Source of the DNA: Bacillus sp. FJAT-25509 | GTDB taxonomy: Bacteria; Bacillota; Bacilli; Bacillales; Bacillaceae_G | NCBI RefSeq assembly: GCF_001420605.1 | Contig: NZ_LJIZ01000003.1 | Location: 434,001 to 498,000, forward strand | DNA length: 64,000 nucleotides | Direction of reading: 5' to 3' | Shown: positions 50,443 to 60,496 of the stretch, one piece after another | Layout of the letters: every line of letters begins with the position of its first letter | How positions within the stretch are numbered: the stretch's first letter is position 1 | Program-made: the position numbers and the translations under genes | Notes under the pieces: generated by a model | What the model saw: the letters and a program-made list of their open reading frames with translations, nothing else | The model's database searches: none | What the model was told of the DNA's origin: nothing

Positions 50443-52671
50443 ATGCTGATTTTTGTGGATGACGAACAAAAAAAGTTTCATCTAACAAACGGAAGAATTA
50501 GTTATGTATTTTATGTCATGAAAAATGGTCAACTTGGGTCTTTGTATTTTGGAAAAGCAATTGACATTCATTCAAATTTTACTCATATCCAAAATGACAA
50601 TTCTTCTACAACATATACTTCTTATTATTATGCTGATCGATCAATTAGTCTTGAAACGATTAGACAGGAATATCCCGTATATGGCACTTCTGACTATCGT
50701 GAACCGGCATTAAGTATTCGTCAGTTAAACGGTAGCCATATTACTAACTTTATCTATAAAGATTTTACAATTACAAAAGGGAAACCAATTTTACAAGGTT
50801 TACCTGCCACTTATACAGAAAATGAAGAAGATGCTGAAACAATTCAGATTGTTCTTGAAGACTCAATTCTTAAAGCTGTGCTTGTCATTTCCTATACAAT
50901 ATTTAAAGATTTATCAGTTATTACTCGAAGTGCATATATTTGTAACCAAGGAATTGAACCATTTTATTTAGAGAGATTCATGAGTGCAACGATTGATTTT
51001 CCTGACCATGATTTCATGATGATTCAGCTAAGTGGTGCATGGTCTAGAGAGAGACATATAAAGGAACGTCAGTTAGTGATGGGTACACAAGGAATCTCGA
51101 GTTTGCGAGGCTCAAGTTCACATCAACATAACCCATTTCTTGCCTTTAGAAGAAAGGAGACTACAGAAAATCATGGTGAAGTATTTGGTTTTAATTTAGT
51201 TTATAGCTCAAATTTTATTGCTCAAGCTGAAGTTGATCATTATGATATGACTCGAATCACGATGGGAATACATCCGTTTCGATTTACCTGGAAATTATCT
51301 GAAAACGAACACTTTCAATCCCCTGAAGTAGTGATGGTGTTTTCTGATCAAGGAATGAACGGAATGAGTCAAACTTATCATGATTTATATCGAAACAACT
51401 TAATTCGTGGAAAATGGAAAAATAATGAACGACCTATATTAATAAACAATTGGGAAGCCACTTATTTCAATTTTAATGAAGAATCCTTACTTCAAATCGC
51501 AAGAGAAGCAAAACAACTTGGGATTGAATTATTTGTATTAGATGACGGTTGGTTTGGTAAAAGAAATAATGCAACTAGCTCTCTAGGCGATTGGTATTCA
51601 AATACAGAAAAATTCCCTAAAGGAATAAATAGTTTTGCAAATCAAATTAAAGAGTTAGGTTTAAAATTTGGTCTTTGGTTTGAGCCTGAAATGGTTAGTC
51701 AAAATAGTAATTTATTTAAAAATCATCCTGATTGGATTATTTGTACACCTAATCGACAAGTTTCTTTAGGAAGGCATCAACTAGTCTTAGATTTCACGAG
51801 AAAGGAAGTTGTCGATCATATTTATAAAAAAATGGCAGATGTTATAAAAAATACAAATTTGGACTATATAAAATGGGATATGAATCGAAATATTACTGAG
51901 GCTTATTCTAAGAAGTTAGCTAATGATCAACAAGATGAATTTTTTCATCGGTATATTTTAGGTGTGTATGAATTATATGAACGACTAGTAAGTGATTTTC
52001 CAAATGTGTTATTTGAATCATGTGCTGGCGGTGGTGGTCGATTTGATCCTGGTTTATTGTTTTATGCACCCCAAGCATGGGCTAGTGATAATACAGATCC
52101 AATTGAACGATTAAAAATTCAATACGGTACCTCACTACCATACCCAATTTCTAGCATCGGATCACATGTATCAGCATCACCTAATCATCAAACATTACGT
52201 TATACCCCATTATCAATTAGAGCCAATGTCGCATTCTTTGGAACATTTGGTTATGAATTAAATCCTTCGATACTTACAAAACAAGAAAAAACAGAAATTA
52301 AATCGCAAATACAATTTTACAAACAGCACCGATCATTAATGATGAACGGAGATTTTTATCGGTTACTTGATCCTTTTAAGGATAACGAAGTAGCTTGGAT
52401 GGTAGTAAGTAAAAACAAAAATGAAGCCATTATAGGCTGGTACAAGATATTAGCAAGTCCAAATCCACCGAAGTACCAGACTTTAAAACTGACAGGTTTA
52501 AATCCAAATACGAAATATTTACTAAACAATACAAATCGCACTTTTTATGGAAACGAATTAATGGAAAATGGAGTCCCCTTACCACCCGAATTTAATGGTG
52601 CCAATAAAAAAATTGCAAAACGAGCAGGTGATTTCCAATCTTGCATCTTTCATCTTGTTTGTTGTGATTAA
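50443..52671 (+). CDS. Alpha-galactosidase (GH36)
   Basis: The 742-residue cytosolic enzyme (no signal peptide) hydrolyses alpha-galactosides such as melibiose or raffinose. The N-terminal beta-supersandwich (1-330) is followed by the catalytic barrel with LFVLDDGWFGKRNN, KFGLWFEPEMVS, the nucleophile Asp in YIKWDMNRNITE (near residue 476), FESCAGGGGRFD, and the acid/base Asp in WASDNTDPIERL (near 547). It is divergent from the galE/gtrAB cassette across a 292-bp promoter gap. No sugar transporter or regulator is adjacent. Confidence 0.94.
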   Translation: MLIFVDDEQKKFHLTNGRISYVFYVMKNGQLGSLYFGKAIDIHSNFTHIQNDNSSTTYTSYYYADRSISLETIRQEYPVYGTSDYREPALSIRQLNGSHITNFIYKDFTITKGKPILQGLPATYTENEEDAETIQIVLEDSILKAVLVISYTIFKDLSVITRSAYICNQGIEPFYLERFMSATIDFPDHDFMMIQLSGAWSRERHIKERQLVMGTQGISSLRGSSSHQHNPFLAFRRKETTENHGEVFGFNLVYSSNFIAQAEVDHYDMTRITMGIHPFRFTWKLSENEHFQSPEVVMVFSDQGMNGMSQTYHDLYRNNLIRGKWKNNERPILINNWEATYFNFNEESLLQIAREAKQLGIELFVLDDGWFGKRNNATSSLGDWYSNTEKFPKGINSFANQIKELGLKFGLWFEPEMVSQNSNLFKNHPDWIICTPNRQVSLGRHQLVLDFTRKEVVDHIYKKMADVIKNTNLDYIKWDMNRNITEAYSKKLANDQQDEFFHRYILGVYELYERLVSDFPNVLFESCAGGGGRFDPGLLFYAPQAWASDNTDPIERLKIQYGTSLPYPISSIGSHVSASPNHQTLRYTPLSIRANVAFFGTFGYELNPSILTKQEKTEIKSQIQFYKQHRSLMMNGDFYRLLDPFKDNEVAWMVVSKNKNEAIIGWYKILASPNPPKYQTLKLTGLNPNTKYLLNNTNRTFYGNELMENGVPLPPEFNGANKKIAKRAGDFQSCIFHLVCCD

Positions 52672-52714
52672 TTGAACGAAACTAGTACTTAATGTCTTAT
52701 AAAAATGATATATT

Positions 52715-52789
52715 GACCAATCAAACGCTTGTCTTTTCGTGCAATAAATCTTGCAGATGTGCGATAAACACAAGCGTTTTGATATGGTC
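52715..52789. repeat. 75-nt compound inverted repeat
   Basis: Nested arms: GACC (52715)/GGTC (52786), AAACGCTTGT (52723-52732) / ACAAGCGTTT (52770-52779), and inner TGCAA/TTGCA (52740-52755). It lies between the convergent alpha-galactosidase and glutathione peroxidase genes. There is no T-run right after the stem on either strand, so it is not a textbook terminator. Confidence 0.6.
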
Positions 52790-52817
52790 GAAAACCATTC
52801 AATATTAAAAAAGGTTC

Positions 52818-53300
52818 TTAAGCTTTCAATAATTCCTCAATTGTCGCTCTCATCTCTTGAGGATTTGTTTGAGGAGCAAATCGTTCAATGACTTCACCAT
52901 TTTTATTAATAATAAATTTAGTAAAATTCCATTTTATTGATTTTAACCCCATAATACCAGGAGCTTTTGAGCTTAAATATTTAAATAGTGGATCTGCTTT
53001 GTCACCATTTACATCAATTTTTGCAAAAACAGGGAAGGTTACACCAAAATTCAATTCACAAAAACTTTGAATTTCTTCATTTGAACCTGGCTCCTGATTC
53101 ATAAATTGATTACATGGAAAACCAAGAATTTCTAATCCGTCTTCTTTATATTCTTCATATAATGCTTGTAAATCTTTATATTGAGGAGTATATCCACATG
53201 CACTTGCAGTATTTACAACAATCACAACTTTATCTTTATAATTTGAAAGAGATACTTCTTCGCCCTTGCTATCTTTTACTTCAAAATCATAAATACTCAT
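52818..53300 (-). CDS. bsaA: Glutathione peroxidase family thiol peroxidase BsaA
   Basis: The 160-residue protein reduces peroxides. The peroxidatic Cys is in VVNTASACGYTPQYKDLQAL (near residue 36), the catalytic Gln in GFPCNQFMNQEPGS (with the resolving-type Cys), and Trp in KWNFTKFIIN. Bacterial members of this type usually use thioredoxin or bacillithiol rather than glutathione. It is monocistronic with a GGAGGAATG-type start. Confidence 0.93.
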   Translation of the reverse strand: MSIYDFEVKDSKGEEVSLSNYKDKVVIVVNTASACGYTPQYKDLQALYEEYKEDGLEILGFPCNQFMNQEPGSNEEIQSFCELNFGVTFPVFAKIDVNGDKADPLFKYLSSKAPGIMGLKSIKWNFTKFIINKNGEVIERFAPQTNPQEMRATIEELLKA

Positions 53301-53467
53301 TTCACATTCCTCCTTCTTCCTTATAATGTTAATAGTAATTATTTTCCATCAAAAAGTCTATTCTAATTACTATATTTTGAAAAAAACCTTCAAACCTATT
53401 AGTATTTAAATTATAGTTTAATTAAACTAATTTCTTCACCTTTTAACTAAAGAATGGAGGTAAGTGT

Positions 53468-54412
53468 ATGCAAGATTTAGGGTTTAATACATATTTAATT
53501 GATTTATATGATTTATCGTTTCAGGAACGAACGGGTAGCTATATTATATTAGATGAAGATATTACAATCATTGAAACAAGTGCAAGCCCTTCCCATGAGT
53601 ATTTATTAAAAGGTTTAAAAGAGTTACAAATTTCATTTGAAAAAATTAAAAATGTTATCGTAACACATATTCATTTAGATCATTCAGGTGGCGCTGGCTT
53701 GCTAATGGAAAAATGTCCAAATGCAACTCTTTTTGTACATCCAAAGGGAGCTAGGCATTTAGAAGATCCGACAAAATTAATTGCGAGTGCAAAACAAGTT
53801 TATGGTGATGATTTTGATCGTTTATTTAACCCAATCCTTCCAATTGACTCTACTAAAATTTATCAGGTAGCCGATAGTGAAGAGCTTGTTATTGGTAAAA
53901 ATCGTAAACTAACATTTTTACATACTCCAGGTCACGCTAATCATCATATTTCAATTTTCGATTCTTCTAGTAAATTTATGTATACAGGAGATACTTTAGG
54001 TATTTATTATCCACAGCTTCAAAAGGAAATCGGTACGTTTATTTTACCATCGACATCACCTAATCAATTTTCATACGAAGCAACTCTAAGTTCATCAAAA
54101 AAAATTCAAGAGTATAATCCGGATGCTATTTGCTTCGGTCATTATGGATTAACTAGAGATACAAATTTCGTATATGCGTCTTTAAAACTATATTTAGATC
54201 GTTTTATAAAACTAACTGCTACCACGATTGAAGAAAATAAGGAAAAAGCTTTTTATGAGAAAAGTAGGATTCTGTCAGAAGTATTATACAACGAAGTAAA
54301 ACAAGATCTTCAAATTAAGAATATAGATGAAAGTAATCCGGTTTTCCAGATTATTAAATTAGATTTGGAAGTTTCAGCTATGGGATTAGTACTGGCTATG
54401 GATCAAAATTAA
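53468..54412 (+). CDS. MBL-fold metallo-hydrolase
   Basis: The 314-residue protein has the metal motif THIHLDHSGGAG (HxHxDH near residue 66), the HTPGHANHHISIFD metal/phosphate segment near 156 and the bridging Asp in MYTGDTLG, then FGHYGLTRD. A C-terminal helical extension of about 90 residues follows. It resembles hydrolases such as YqjP or glyoxalase II relatives; the substrate is unknown. It diverges from bsaA across 167 bp. Confidence 0.86.
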   Translation: MQDLGFNTYLIDLYDLSFQERTGSYIILDEDITIIETSASPSHEYLLKGLKELQISFEKIKNVIVTHIHLDHSGGAGLLMEKCPNATLFVHPKGARHLEDPTKLIASAKQVYGDDFDRLFNPILPIDSTKIYQVADSEELVIGKNRKLTFLHTPGHANHHISIFDSSSKFMYTGDTLGIYYPQLQKEIGTFILPSTSPNQFSYEATLSSSKKIQEYNPDAICFGHYGLTRDTNFVYASLKLYLDRFIKLTATTIEENKEKAFYEKSRILSEVLYNEVKQDLQIKNIDESNPVFQIIKLDLEVSAMGLVLAMDQN

Positions 54413-54418
54413 CCAAAT

Positions 54419-54452
54419 AAAAAACTTCAGCCATTTGGCTGAAGTTTTTTAT
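54419..54452. terminator. Bidirectional terminator between MBL and helicase genes
   Basis: AAAACTTCAGCCA / TGGCTGAAGTTTT has a near-minimal loop and A/T runs on both sides. Confidence 0.9.
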
Positions 54453-55684
54453 TATTTTTTACCCTTTTTTACCGGTTTATTTTTGCTCGAAACAGGTTTT
54501 TTGTTTTGATTCGAAACTGGTTTTGTTCTTTTTTCATTTGATTGATTTTCATTCAATTGTTTTTCGTTCATTTCGATTTTTTGTATTTCGCCATGTGAAA
54601 CGGTTAAATGTTCAAAAAACATTTTTTGCGTTCCTCTTAAGCTAAATAAATTCTTTTTCTCTCGAGGTGTTACCAAGTTTATAACAGTACCTTGTTTACC
54701 CATTCTTCCTACACGGCCACTTCGATGAGTATATTGTTCAACTTTTTCTGGTACATCAAGTGTTATAACGTACGGTAACTCTTGCAAATCAATTCCTCTT
54801 GCTGCTACATCAGTAGAAAATAGTAAAGTAGTTTTACCAATTTGAAGATCTTTTAAAACTCGGCTTCTTTCCATTTTCCCTAGTTTTGAATGCAGTACCG
54901 CTGTTTTAATTCCTCTAAAGTTTAATTTAGAAGCGTATCCTTCAAGTTTAAATGGATCATTACTAAATACGATTGCTTTCATATTTTGAACAGAACCAAT
55001 TCTTCTAAGTAATTCTAGCTTCTCTCTTTCTTCACAAGGAATAAACCCATGGACTATATTTCCTTCCAAGCTTTGTTCAATCGAAATTTCTTTTAGATTT
55101 GAACTTGTTTCTTTTGCAAACTGCATTGCTGCCGGTGTGATTGTTGCCGATAAGAATAATAGTTGGCGATCTTTCATTGTTGCTTTGACAATTTGCGGTA
55201 AATCTTTTTGATCATCCGTTTTTAATAATTCGTCTACTTCATCAAAAACAATTGTCTTAACACAATGCATTTTTAATTTTTTTTGTTTAATTAATTGTGA
55301 GATACGCCCCGGTGAACCAACGATAATTTTAGGCTTCTGTTTTAATTTTTCAATCTGACGTTTTATATCAGCTCCACCAACAATTGAAGCAACCTTTATA
55401 TTTGTATTTTGTGTATAGTCTTGGACAACCTGAAAAATTTGCATGACAAGTTCACGAGTTGGAGCCATGATAATAATTTGAGGATTTTCTTCCTTTTCAT
55501 CAACCTTATTAATCAATGGTAAAACATATGCAAGAGTCTTACCAGTACCTGTCGGAGATTGCGCTATAACATCGTTCCCTTCTAAAATTGCGGGGATTGC
55601 TTCCTCTTGAACTGGTGTCCATTTCGTAATATTATTTGCTTTTATTTTTAAGATTGTTTGTTCTGCTAATTGAAAATGTTCCAT
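54452..55684 (-). CDS. DEAD-box RNA helicase (YfmL-like, DEVD)
   Basis: The 410-residue helicase has Q-motif WTPVQEEAIP, motif I SPTGTGKT, Ia APTRELV, Ib SPGR, motif II as FDEVDELL (DEVD rather than DEAD), III LSATI, and VI HRSGRVGRMG. The last ~45 residues are a Lys/Asn/Pro-rich basic tail, likely for RNA binding. The size and DEVD fit B. subtilis YfmL, a cold-associated ribosome assembly helicase. It follows a hypothetical gene without a gap. Confidence 0.9.
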   Translation of the reverse strand: MEHFQLAEQTILKIKANNITKWTPVQEEAIPAILEGNDVIAQSPTGTGKTLAYVLPLINKVDEKEENPQIIIMAPTRELVMQIFQVVQDYTQNTNIKVASIVGGADIKRQIEKLKQKPKIIVGSPGRISQLIKQKKLKMHCVKTIVFDEVDELLKTDDQKDLPQIVKATMKDRQLLFLSATITPAAMQFAKETSSNLKEISIEQSLEGNIVHGFIPCEEREKLELLRRIGSVQNMKAIVFSNDPFKLEGYASKLNFRGIKTAVLHSKLGKMERSRVLKDLQIGKTTLLFSTDVAARGIDLQELPYVITLDVPEKVEQYTHRSGRVGRMGKQGTVINLVTPREKKNLFSLRGTQKMFFEHLTVSHGEIQKIEMNEKQLNENQSNEKRTKPVSNQNKKPVSSKNKPVKKGKK

Positions 55685-56212
55685 TTAAATCTCCTTTAAT
55701 ATTTGCTCATCGTACCATTGTAACATTATTTCTGTATTATGTACCAATTCTTCTATTAGATCGAAGTCATCTTCGGTCATTTTATTTTGAAATTTTATGT
55801 TTACTGACGATTCAATGATATTTTTATCTAAAATAGACTGTTTAATGTTATAAAATGGAGTGAATTGTTCAGTTGTCTTATTTTGAAATAAAAGTAGACT
55901 TCTTTGAATGATTTCGATTTCTAATTGTTTAGGAAAGGAAAATTCAAGTTCAATATAACAACCTACTTCAGTATTTCCATTAATTAATTCATTATATAAA
56001 TCACTAGCCGTTGTATTCATTGAAAATGTGCAACTAGTTGTCTTAGTCGACTTGTTTAGCTTCCTAAATTTAATTGAGAATAATCGATCCATCTTGGAAA
56101 GATTAACAAAGTCATTTCGATCGATGATTTCATATTCTCCGTCTAGATCTTTATCATATATAAGCCCTTCTATTACAACCTTCATATTATCAAAAGCGGT
56201 CGGATCAAACAT
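55685..56212 (-). CDS. Hypothetical protein upstream of the helicase, 175 aa
   Basis: The protein starts MFDPTAFDNMKVVIEGLIYD, is acidic, without signal or membrane segments, and is predicted alpha/beta with a helical C-terminus (EDDFDLIEELVHNTEIMLQW). Its stop codon immediately abuts the helicase ATG, so the two are co-expressed and may work together. I do not recognise a characterised family. Confidence 0.72.
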   Translation of the reverse strand: MFDPTAFDNMKVVIEGLIYDKDLDGEYEIIDRNDFVNLSKMDRLFSIKFRKLNKSTKTTSCTFSMNTTASDLYNELINGNTEVGCYIELEFSFPKQLEIEIIQRSLLLFQNKTTEQFTPFYNIKQSILDKNIIESSVNIKFQNKMTEDDFDLIEELVHNTEIMLQWYDEQILKEI

Positions 56213-56289
56213 TATTTATACTCCTTTAAACTATAGATTCCTTTAGTTCGCTTATTTTCTATTATGTATCATATTAAACGAACCACACA

Positions 56290-56333
56290 AAAAATAATCC
56301 GATAAAATCGTCTTGATTCAAATTTTATCGGAT
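56290..56333 (-). terminator. Terminator of the ABC exporter operon
   Basis: ATCCGATAAAAT / ATTTTATCGGAT is a perfect 12-bp stem with a 13-nt loop, then T-rich on the minus strand. Confidence 0.88.
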
Positions 56334-56339
56334 CAATTT

Positions 56340-58214
56340 TTATTTAACTATTTCAAATTGGCTATTATAAAGATTTGCGTAGAAACCTTCTTTTTCCATT
56401 AATTCATCATGCGTACCTTGTTCAATTATATCGCCATCCTTCATACAAAGAATCAAATCTGCATTTCGAATAGTCGAAAGGCGATGCGCAATCACAAAAC
56501 TTGTTCTTCCTACCATTAAATTGTCCATTGCTTTTTGAATGAGTGCTTCAGTTCTCGTATCAACACTACTCGTTGCTTCATCTAAAATTAATATTTCAGG
56601 ATCTGCCAAAATTGCTCGAGCAATCGTGATCAGCTGCTTTTGACCTTGGGATATATTATTCACTTCTTCGTTAAGTATCATATTGTATCCATCAGGCAGG
56701 GCTCTAATAAAGTGATCAGATTGAGCAGAAATAGAGGCATTTTTAATTTCCTCATCTGTTGCATTTAGTCTTCCAAAACGAATATTATCCGCAATGGTAC
56801 CATTAAATAGCCAAGTATCTTGCAGAACCATTCCAAATAATGATCTAAGTTCATCCCTTTTATAATTCTTTATGTTATGTCCACCGATTGTGATTTCCCC
56901 ACTATTTACATCATAAAACCGCATTATTAAATTTACAATTGTTGATTTACCAGCTCCTGTAGGCCCAACAATTGCAATTTTTTGGCCAGGTTTAACGACT
57001 AAATTAAAATCATGAATTATCATTTTTTCAGGTGTATAACCAAAAGCAACATGATTAAAGCGAACATCACTAGTAACTTCATTATGCTTAATTGATAGGG
57101 CATTTGTTACTTCAGGTACTTCTTCTTTTTCTTCTAAAAATTCAAATACTCTTTCTGCTGCAGCTGCAGTTTGTTGAAGTATATTTGAAATATTAGCAAT
57201 TTGTGAAATTGGCTGCGTAAATGAACGAACATACTGAATAAAAGCTTGAATTCCTCCGACTGTCATTGATCCATTTGCAGTAAAATATCCACCTAATATA
57301 CAAATAGCAACGTAGCCAATGTTTCCAATAAAAGCTGTAATTGGAATCATAAGTCCTGATAGAAAATTTGCTCTCCATGCCGATTTATATAACTCATCAT
57401 TATACTCACTAAAGGCTCTTGTAGATTCTTCTTCACCACTAAATGCTTTTACTAAAACATGATTTCCTAACATTTCTTCTACATGTCCATTTACTTTTCC
57501 TAAATATCTTTGCTGGTTAATAAAATGTTTTTGAGATTTTTTAACGATCATCATGACAAATACCATTGAAAGAGGCAATATGCATAGTGCAACTAAAGTG
57601 AGTTGCCAGCTGATCGAAATCATCATAATTGTTATACCAATAATTGAAGTAATCGATGTAATTATTTGCGTTAAACTTTGGTTTAATGTTTGATTAATCG
57701 TATCAACATCATTTGTTATTCTAGAAAGAACTTCACCGTGACTAGTTTGATCAAAATAACTTAAAGGTAATTTATGAATTTTATCATTTATATCACTTCG
57801 AAGCTTATAAGTTACCTTCATCGTAACACCACTCATTACATAGCCTTGAAAATATGCAAAAAGTGAGCTTAATAAATATAAACCGATCAACCATAAACCA
57901 ATTACACTTATTTTCCCAAAGTTAATTTTTCCACTACCACTAATTTGTTTCATGACACCAGAAAAAATTTCATCTGTCGCTTTCCCAAGAATTTTTGGCC
58001 CTAGTATTGTAAACACAGTTGAAATAATTGCTAGTATAAAAACAAAAATGATCGTCTTTTTGTGCGCTCCTAAATACCCCATCAATTTTGTCATCGAACC
58101 TTTAAAATCTTTCGCTTTTTGACCTGGCGCCATTGGAATATTTCTTCCAAACATTTGACCAGGACCACGACGAACACCCTGATTTTGAAAAGTATTTTTA
58201 TTAGAATTGCTCAT
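56340..58214 (-). CDS. ABC multidrug exporter half, canonical ATPase (YfiC-like)
   Basis: The 624-residue half-transporter has six transmembrane helices (about 45-340) then an NBD: Walker A VGPTGAGKST, signature NNISQGQKQLITIARAI, Walker B with catalytic Glu in ILILDEATSSVD, H-loop IAHRLSTI. I start at MSNSNKNTFQNQG because AAGGAGGAATTAGC precedes this ATG, which overlaps the partner's stop. It forms a heterodimer with the upstream-encoded half and carries the fully active catalytic site. The substrate is unknown. Confidence 0.92.
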   Translation of the reverse strand: MSNSNKNTFQNQGVRRGPGQMFGRNIPMAPGQKAKDFKGSMTKLMGYLGAHKKTIIFVFILAIISTVFTILGPKILGKATDEIFSGVMKQISGSGKINFGKISVIGLWLIGLYLLSSLFAYFQGYVMSGVTMKVTYKLRSDINDKIHKLPLSYFDQTSHGEVLSRITNDVDTINQTLNQSLTQIITSITSIIGITIMMISISWQLTLVALCILPLSMVFVMMIVKKSQKHFINQQRYLGKVNGHVEEMLGNHVLVKAFSGEEESTRAFSEYNDELYKSAWRANFLSGLMIPITAFIGNIGYVAICILGGYFTANGSMTVGGIQAFIQYVRSFTQPISQIANISNILQQTAAAAERVFEFLEEKEEVPEVTNALSIKHNEVTSDVRFNHVAFGYTPEKMIIHDFNLVVKPGQKIAIVGPTGAGKSTIVNLIMRFYDVNSGEITIGGHNIKNYKRDELRSLFGMVLQDTWLFNGTIADNIRFGRLNATDEEIKNASISAQSDHFIRALPDGYNMILNEEVNNISQGQKQLITIARAILADPEILILDEATSSVDTRTEALIQKAMDNLMVGRTSFVIAHRLSTIRNADLILCMKDGDIIEQGTHDELMEKEGFYANLYNSQFEIVK

Positions 58215-60445
58215 GCTAATTCCTCCTTGGATAACTGCGATGAAGCAATTTCTAAGTATTCTGGGCAATTTTTCAGAAGTTCTTTATGAGTACCTTGGCC
58301 TACAATCCTACCGTTATCTAAAACAACAATATGCTCTGCATTCATGATCGTATTTACGCGTTGGGCAATGATGATCATCGTCGCCGATTCTATCTCTTCA
58401 TTTAACGCTTTTCTTAGAGCAAAATCCGTTTTAAAATCAAGCGCAGAGAAACTATCGTCAAAAATAAGAATTTCAGGTTTCCTTGCTAAAGCCCGAGCGA
58501 TCGAAATTCTTTGTTTTTGGCCACCTGAAACATTATCTCCACCTTGAGAAATTTCAGCATTAATTTCCCCTTCTTTTTGAGAGATAAATTCACTAGCCTG
58601 AGCGATTTGGGCTACTCTTTCCATTTCTTCATCAGAAATATTTTTATTTCCGTATTTTAAATTAGAAGCAATTGTCCCTGTTAATAAAAGACCTTTTTGA
58701 GGTACATACCCTATTTTAGTACGTAAATCCTTTTGCTTTACTTCCCTTAGATCTACACCATCAACTAAGACTTCTCCTTTGGAAACATCATAAAAACGTA
58801 ATATTAAATTTGCAATTGTTGTTTTCCCCGAACCAGTTGGACCAATAATAGCAGTTGTTTGTCCTGGCTTTGCAACAAATGAAATATCATTTAGTACATC
58901 ATTTTCAGCACCTTCATAACGGAAACAAACATTTTTAAATTCAACAAATCCTTTTTTATTCGCTTCGAAGTTTTTATGAGACTTTGGATCGATAATTGTT
59001 ACTTCAGTCGACAACACTTCTGAAATACGTGCACCAGAAACAGCAGCTCTAGGAACAAGGATAAACATGATTGAAATCATTAAAAATGCTGTGATGATTT
59101 GCATTGCATATTGCATAAATGCGATCATATCGCCAACTTGCATATTAGATTTAGCAATTTGATGGGCACCAACCCAGATAATTAAAAGTGATGACCCATT
59201 CATAATCAACATCATTGAAGGCATCATCAGTGTCATGATTCGATTAACAAATAAATTCGTTTTCGTTAATTCGCTGTTTACCTCTTGGAATCGCATTTTT
59301 TCATGTGAAGCATTTCCAAAAGCTCTAATCACCATCAATCCCATTAAATTTTCTCTTGAAACTAAATTTAATTTATCTATTAACTTTTGAATTAATTTAA
59401 ACTTTGGAATAGCAACTGTCATGATTATCATAATTAAAGAAAGTAGAACGATCACAGCTAATGCAATAATCCAACTCATCGAAGCAGATTTATTGATTGC
59501 CATTATGATTCCGCCAATCCCCATTATTGGTGCATAACAGAGCATTCGTATCCCCATCATTAAAAGAGTTTGAATTTGCATAACATCATTTGTACATCTT
59601 GTAATCAGAGATGCCGTTGAAAATTTATCAAATTCATTGTTAGAAAAGCTTTCAATTTTTTTGAAAACATCTTTACGTAAATTCCTAGCAACGCCAGAAG
59701 CAATTCTTGAGGACAAGAAGCTGACTAAGACTGTAGCTATTCCTCCAAGTAAAGCAATCGCAATCATAATCAATCCAATTTTAACGATATATAGACTTCC
59801 TAATTTGTGTAAATTAACGCCTAAATCTGTATAAAATGCTTTCGTCATCATAATACCACTTTGAGTTAGTAAGGTTTTATCCGATGAAATAGCTTTATTA
59901 TGCGCATTTATTATCACATTTTTGGAAAGTTTATCAAACATTGGTTGTAACTCATATAGTTTAGTTACATTAATCTTATTTGAACGCGGCGTACTGCTAG
60001 TTTGTGCATGACTGACTTTTCCAGCAGATTCTTCTTGGATTATATTAAATAACGTCCATGTAGATACACCAAATGATTGATCAATTTGTTTTTCTGCATT
60101 CTTATTTAATTTTTTCTTTACGTATATGTTCTGATTTGCTTTTTTGTAAATACTTATGTATGTTTTCCCTTTTGAATTTTTATCAGTTGTAGATTTTAAA
60201 TCATAATTATTCATTACAATTTCTTTTTCTTTATCCGTCATAAAGGTGGTCATTAGTTTCATACCTTTTTGACTAATTGCATCTGGAGCAACGTGCAATA
60301 TACCATTTTGCTGTATACCATTGTTTACTATTTCAGACATATAGTTAGGTAAGTTCAAATCACACATGGCCTGACCAAATAAAAATAATATAGCTAAAAT
60401 AATACTTGTACTAAATGATTTTAAATACTTAGCTAACTTGATCAA
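58211..60445 (-). CDS. ABC multidrug exporter half, degenerate ATPase (YfiB-like)
   Basis: The 744-residue half-transporter has a Walker A GPTGSGKTT, signature NVSGGQKQRISIARAL, but IFDDSFSALD (Asp instead of the catalytic Glu) and IAQRVNTI (Gln instead of the H-loop His). It is thus the non-hydrolysing side, as in TM287/288- or LmrCD-type heterodimers. Between transmembrane helices 1 and 2 is an extra hydrophilic domain of about 170 residues (about 40-205; SEIVNNGIQQNGIL to TKAFYTDLGVNL), predicted outside the cell. It overlaps the partner by ATGA. Confidence 0.92.
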   Translation of the reverse strand: MIKLAKYLKSFSTSIILAILFLFGQAMCDLNLPNYMSEIVNNGIQQNGILHVAPDAISQKGMKLMTTFMTDKEKEIVMNNYDLKSTTDKNSKGKTYISIYKKANQNIYVKKKLNKNAEKQIDQSFGVSTWTLFNIIQEESAGKVSHAQTSSTPRSNKINVTKLYELQPMFDKLSKNVIINAHNKAISSDKTLLTQSGIMMTKAFYTDLGVNLHKLGSLYIVKIGLIMIAIALLGGIATVLVSFLSSRIASGVARNLRKDVFKKIESFSNNEFDKFSTASLITRCTNDVMQIQTLLMMGIRMLCYAPIMGIGGIIMAINKSASMSWIIALAVIVLLSLIMIIMTVAIPKFKLIQKLIDKLNLVSRENLMGLMVIRAFGNASHEKMRFQEVNSELTKTNLFVNRIMTLMMPSMMLIMNGSSLLIIWVGAHQIAKSNMQVGDMIAFMQYAMQIITAFLMISIMFILVPRAAVSGARISEVLSTEVTIIDPKSHKNFEANKKGFVEFKNVCFRYEGAENDVLNDISFVAKPGQTTAIIGPTGSGKTTIANLILRFYDVSKGEVLVDGVDLREVKQKDLRTKIGYVPQKGLLLTGTIASNLKYGNKNISDEEMERVAQIAQASEFISQKEGEINAEISQGGDNVSGGQKQRISIARALARKPEILIFDDSFSALDFKTDFALRKALNEEIESATMIIIAQRVNTIMNAEHIVVLDNGRIVGQGTHKELLKNCPEYLEIASSQLSKEELA

Positions 60446-60496
60446 ATGAGCATCTCTCCTATTTTGTTGTATTTTGGCTCCTAAACACTAACTCAT

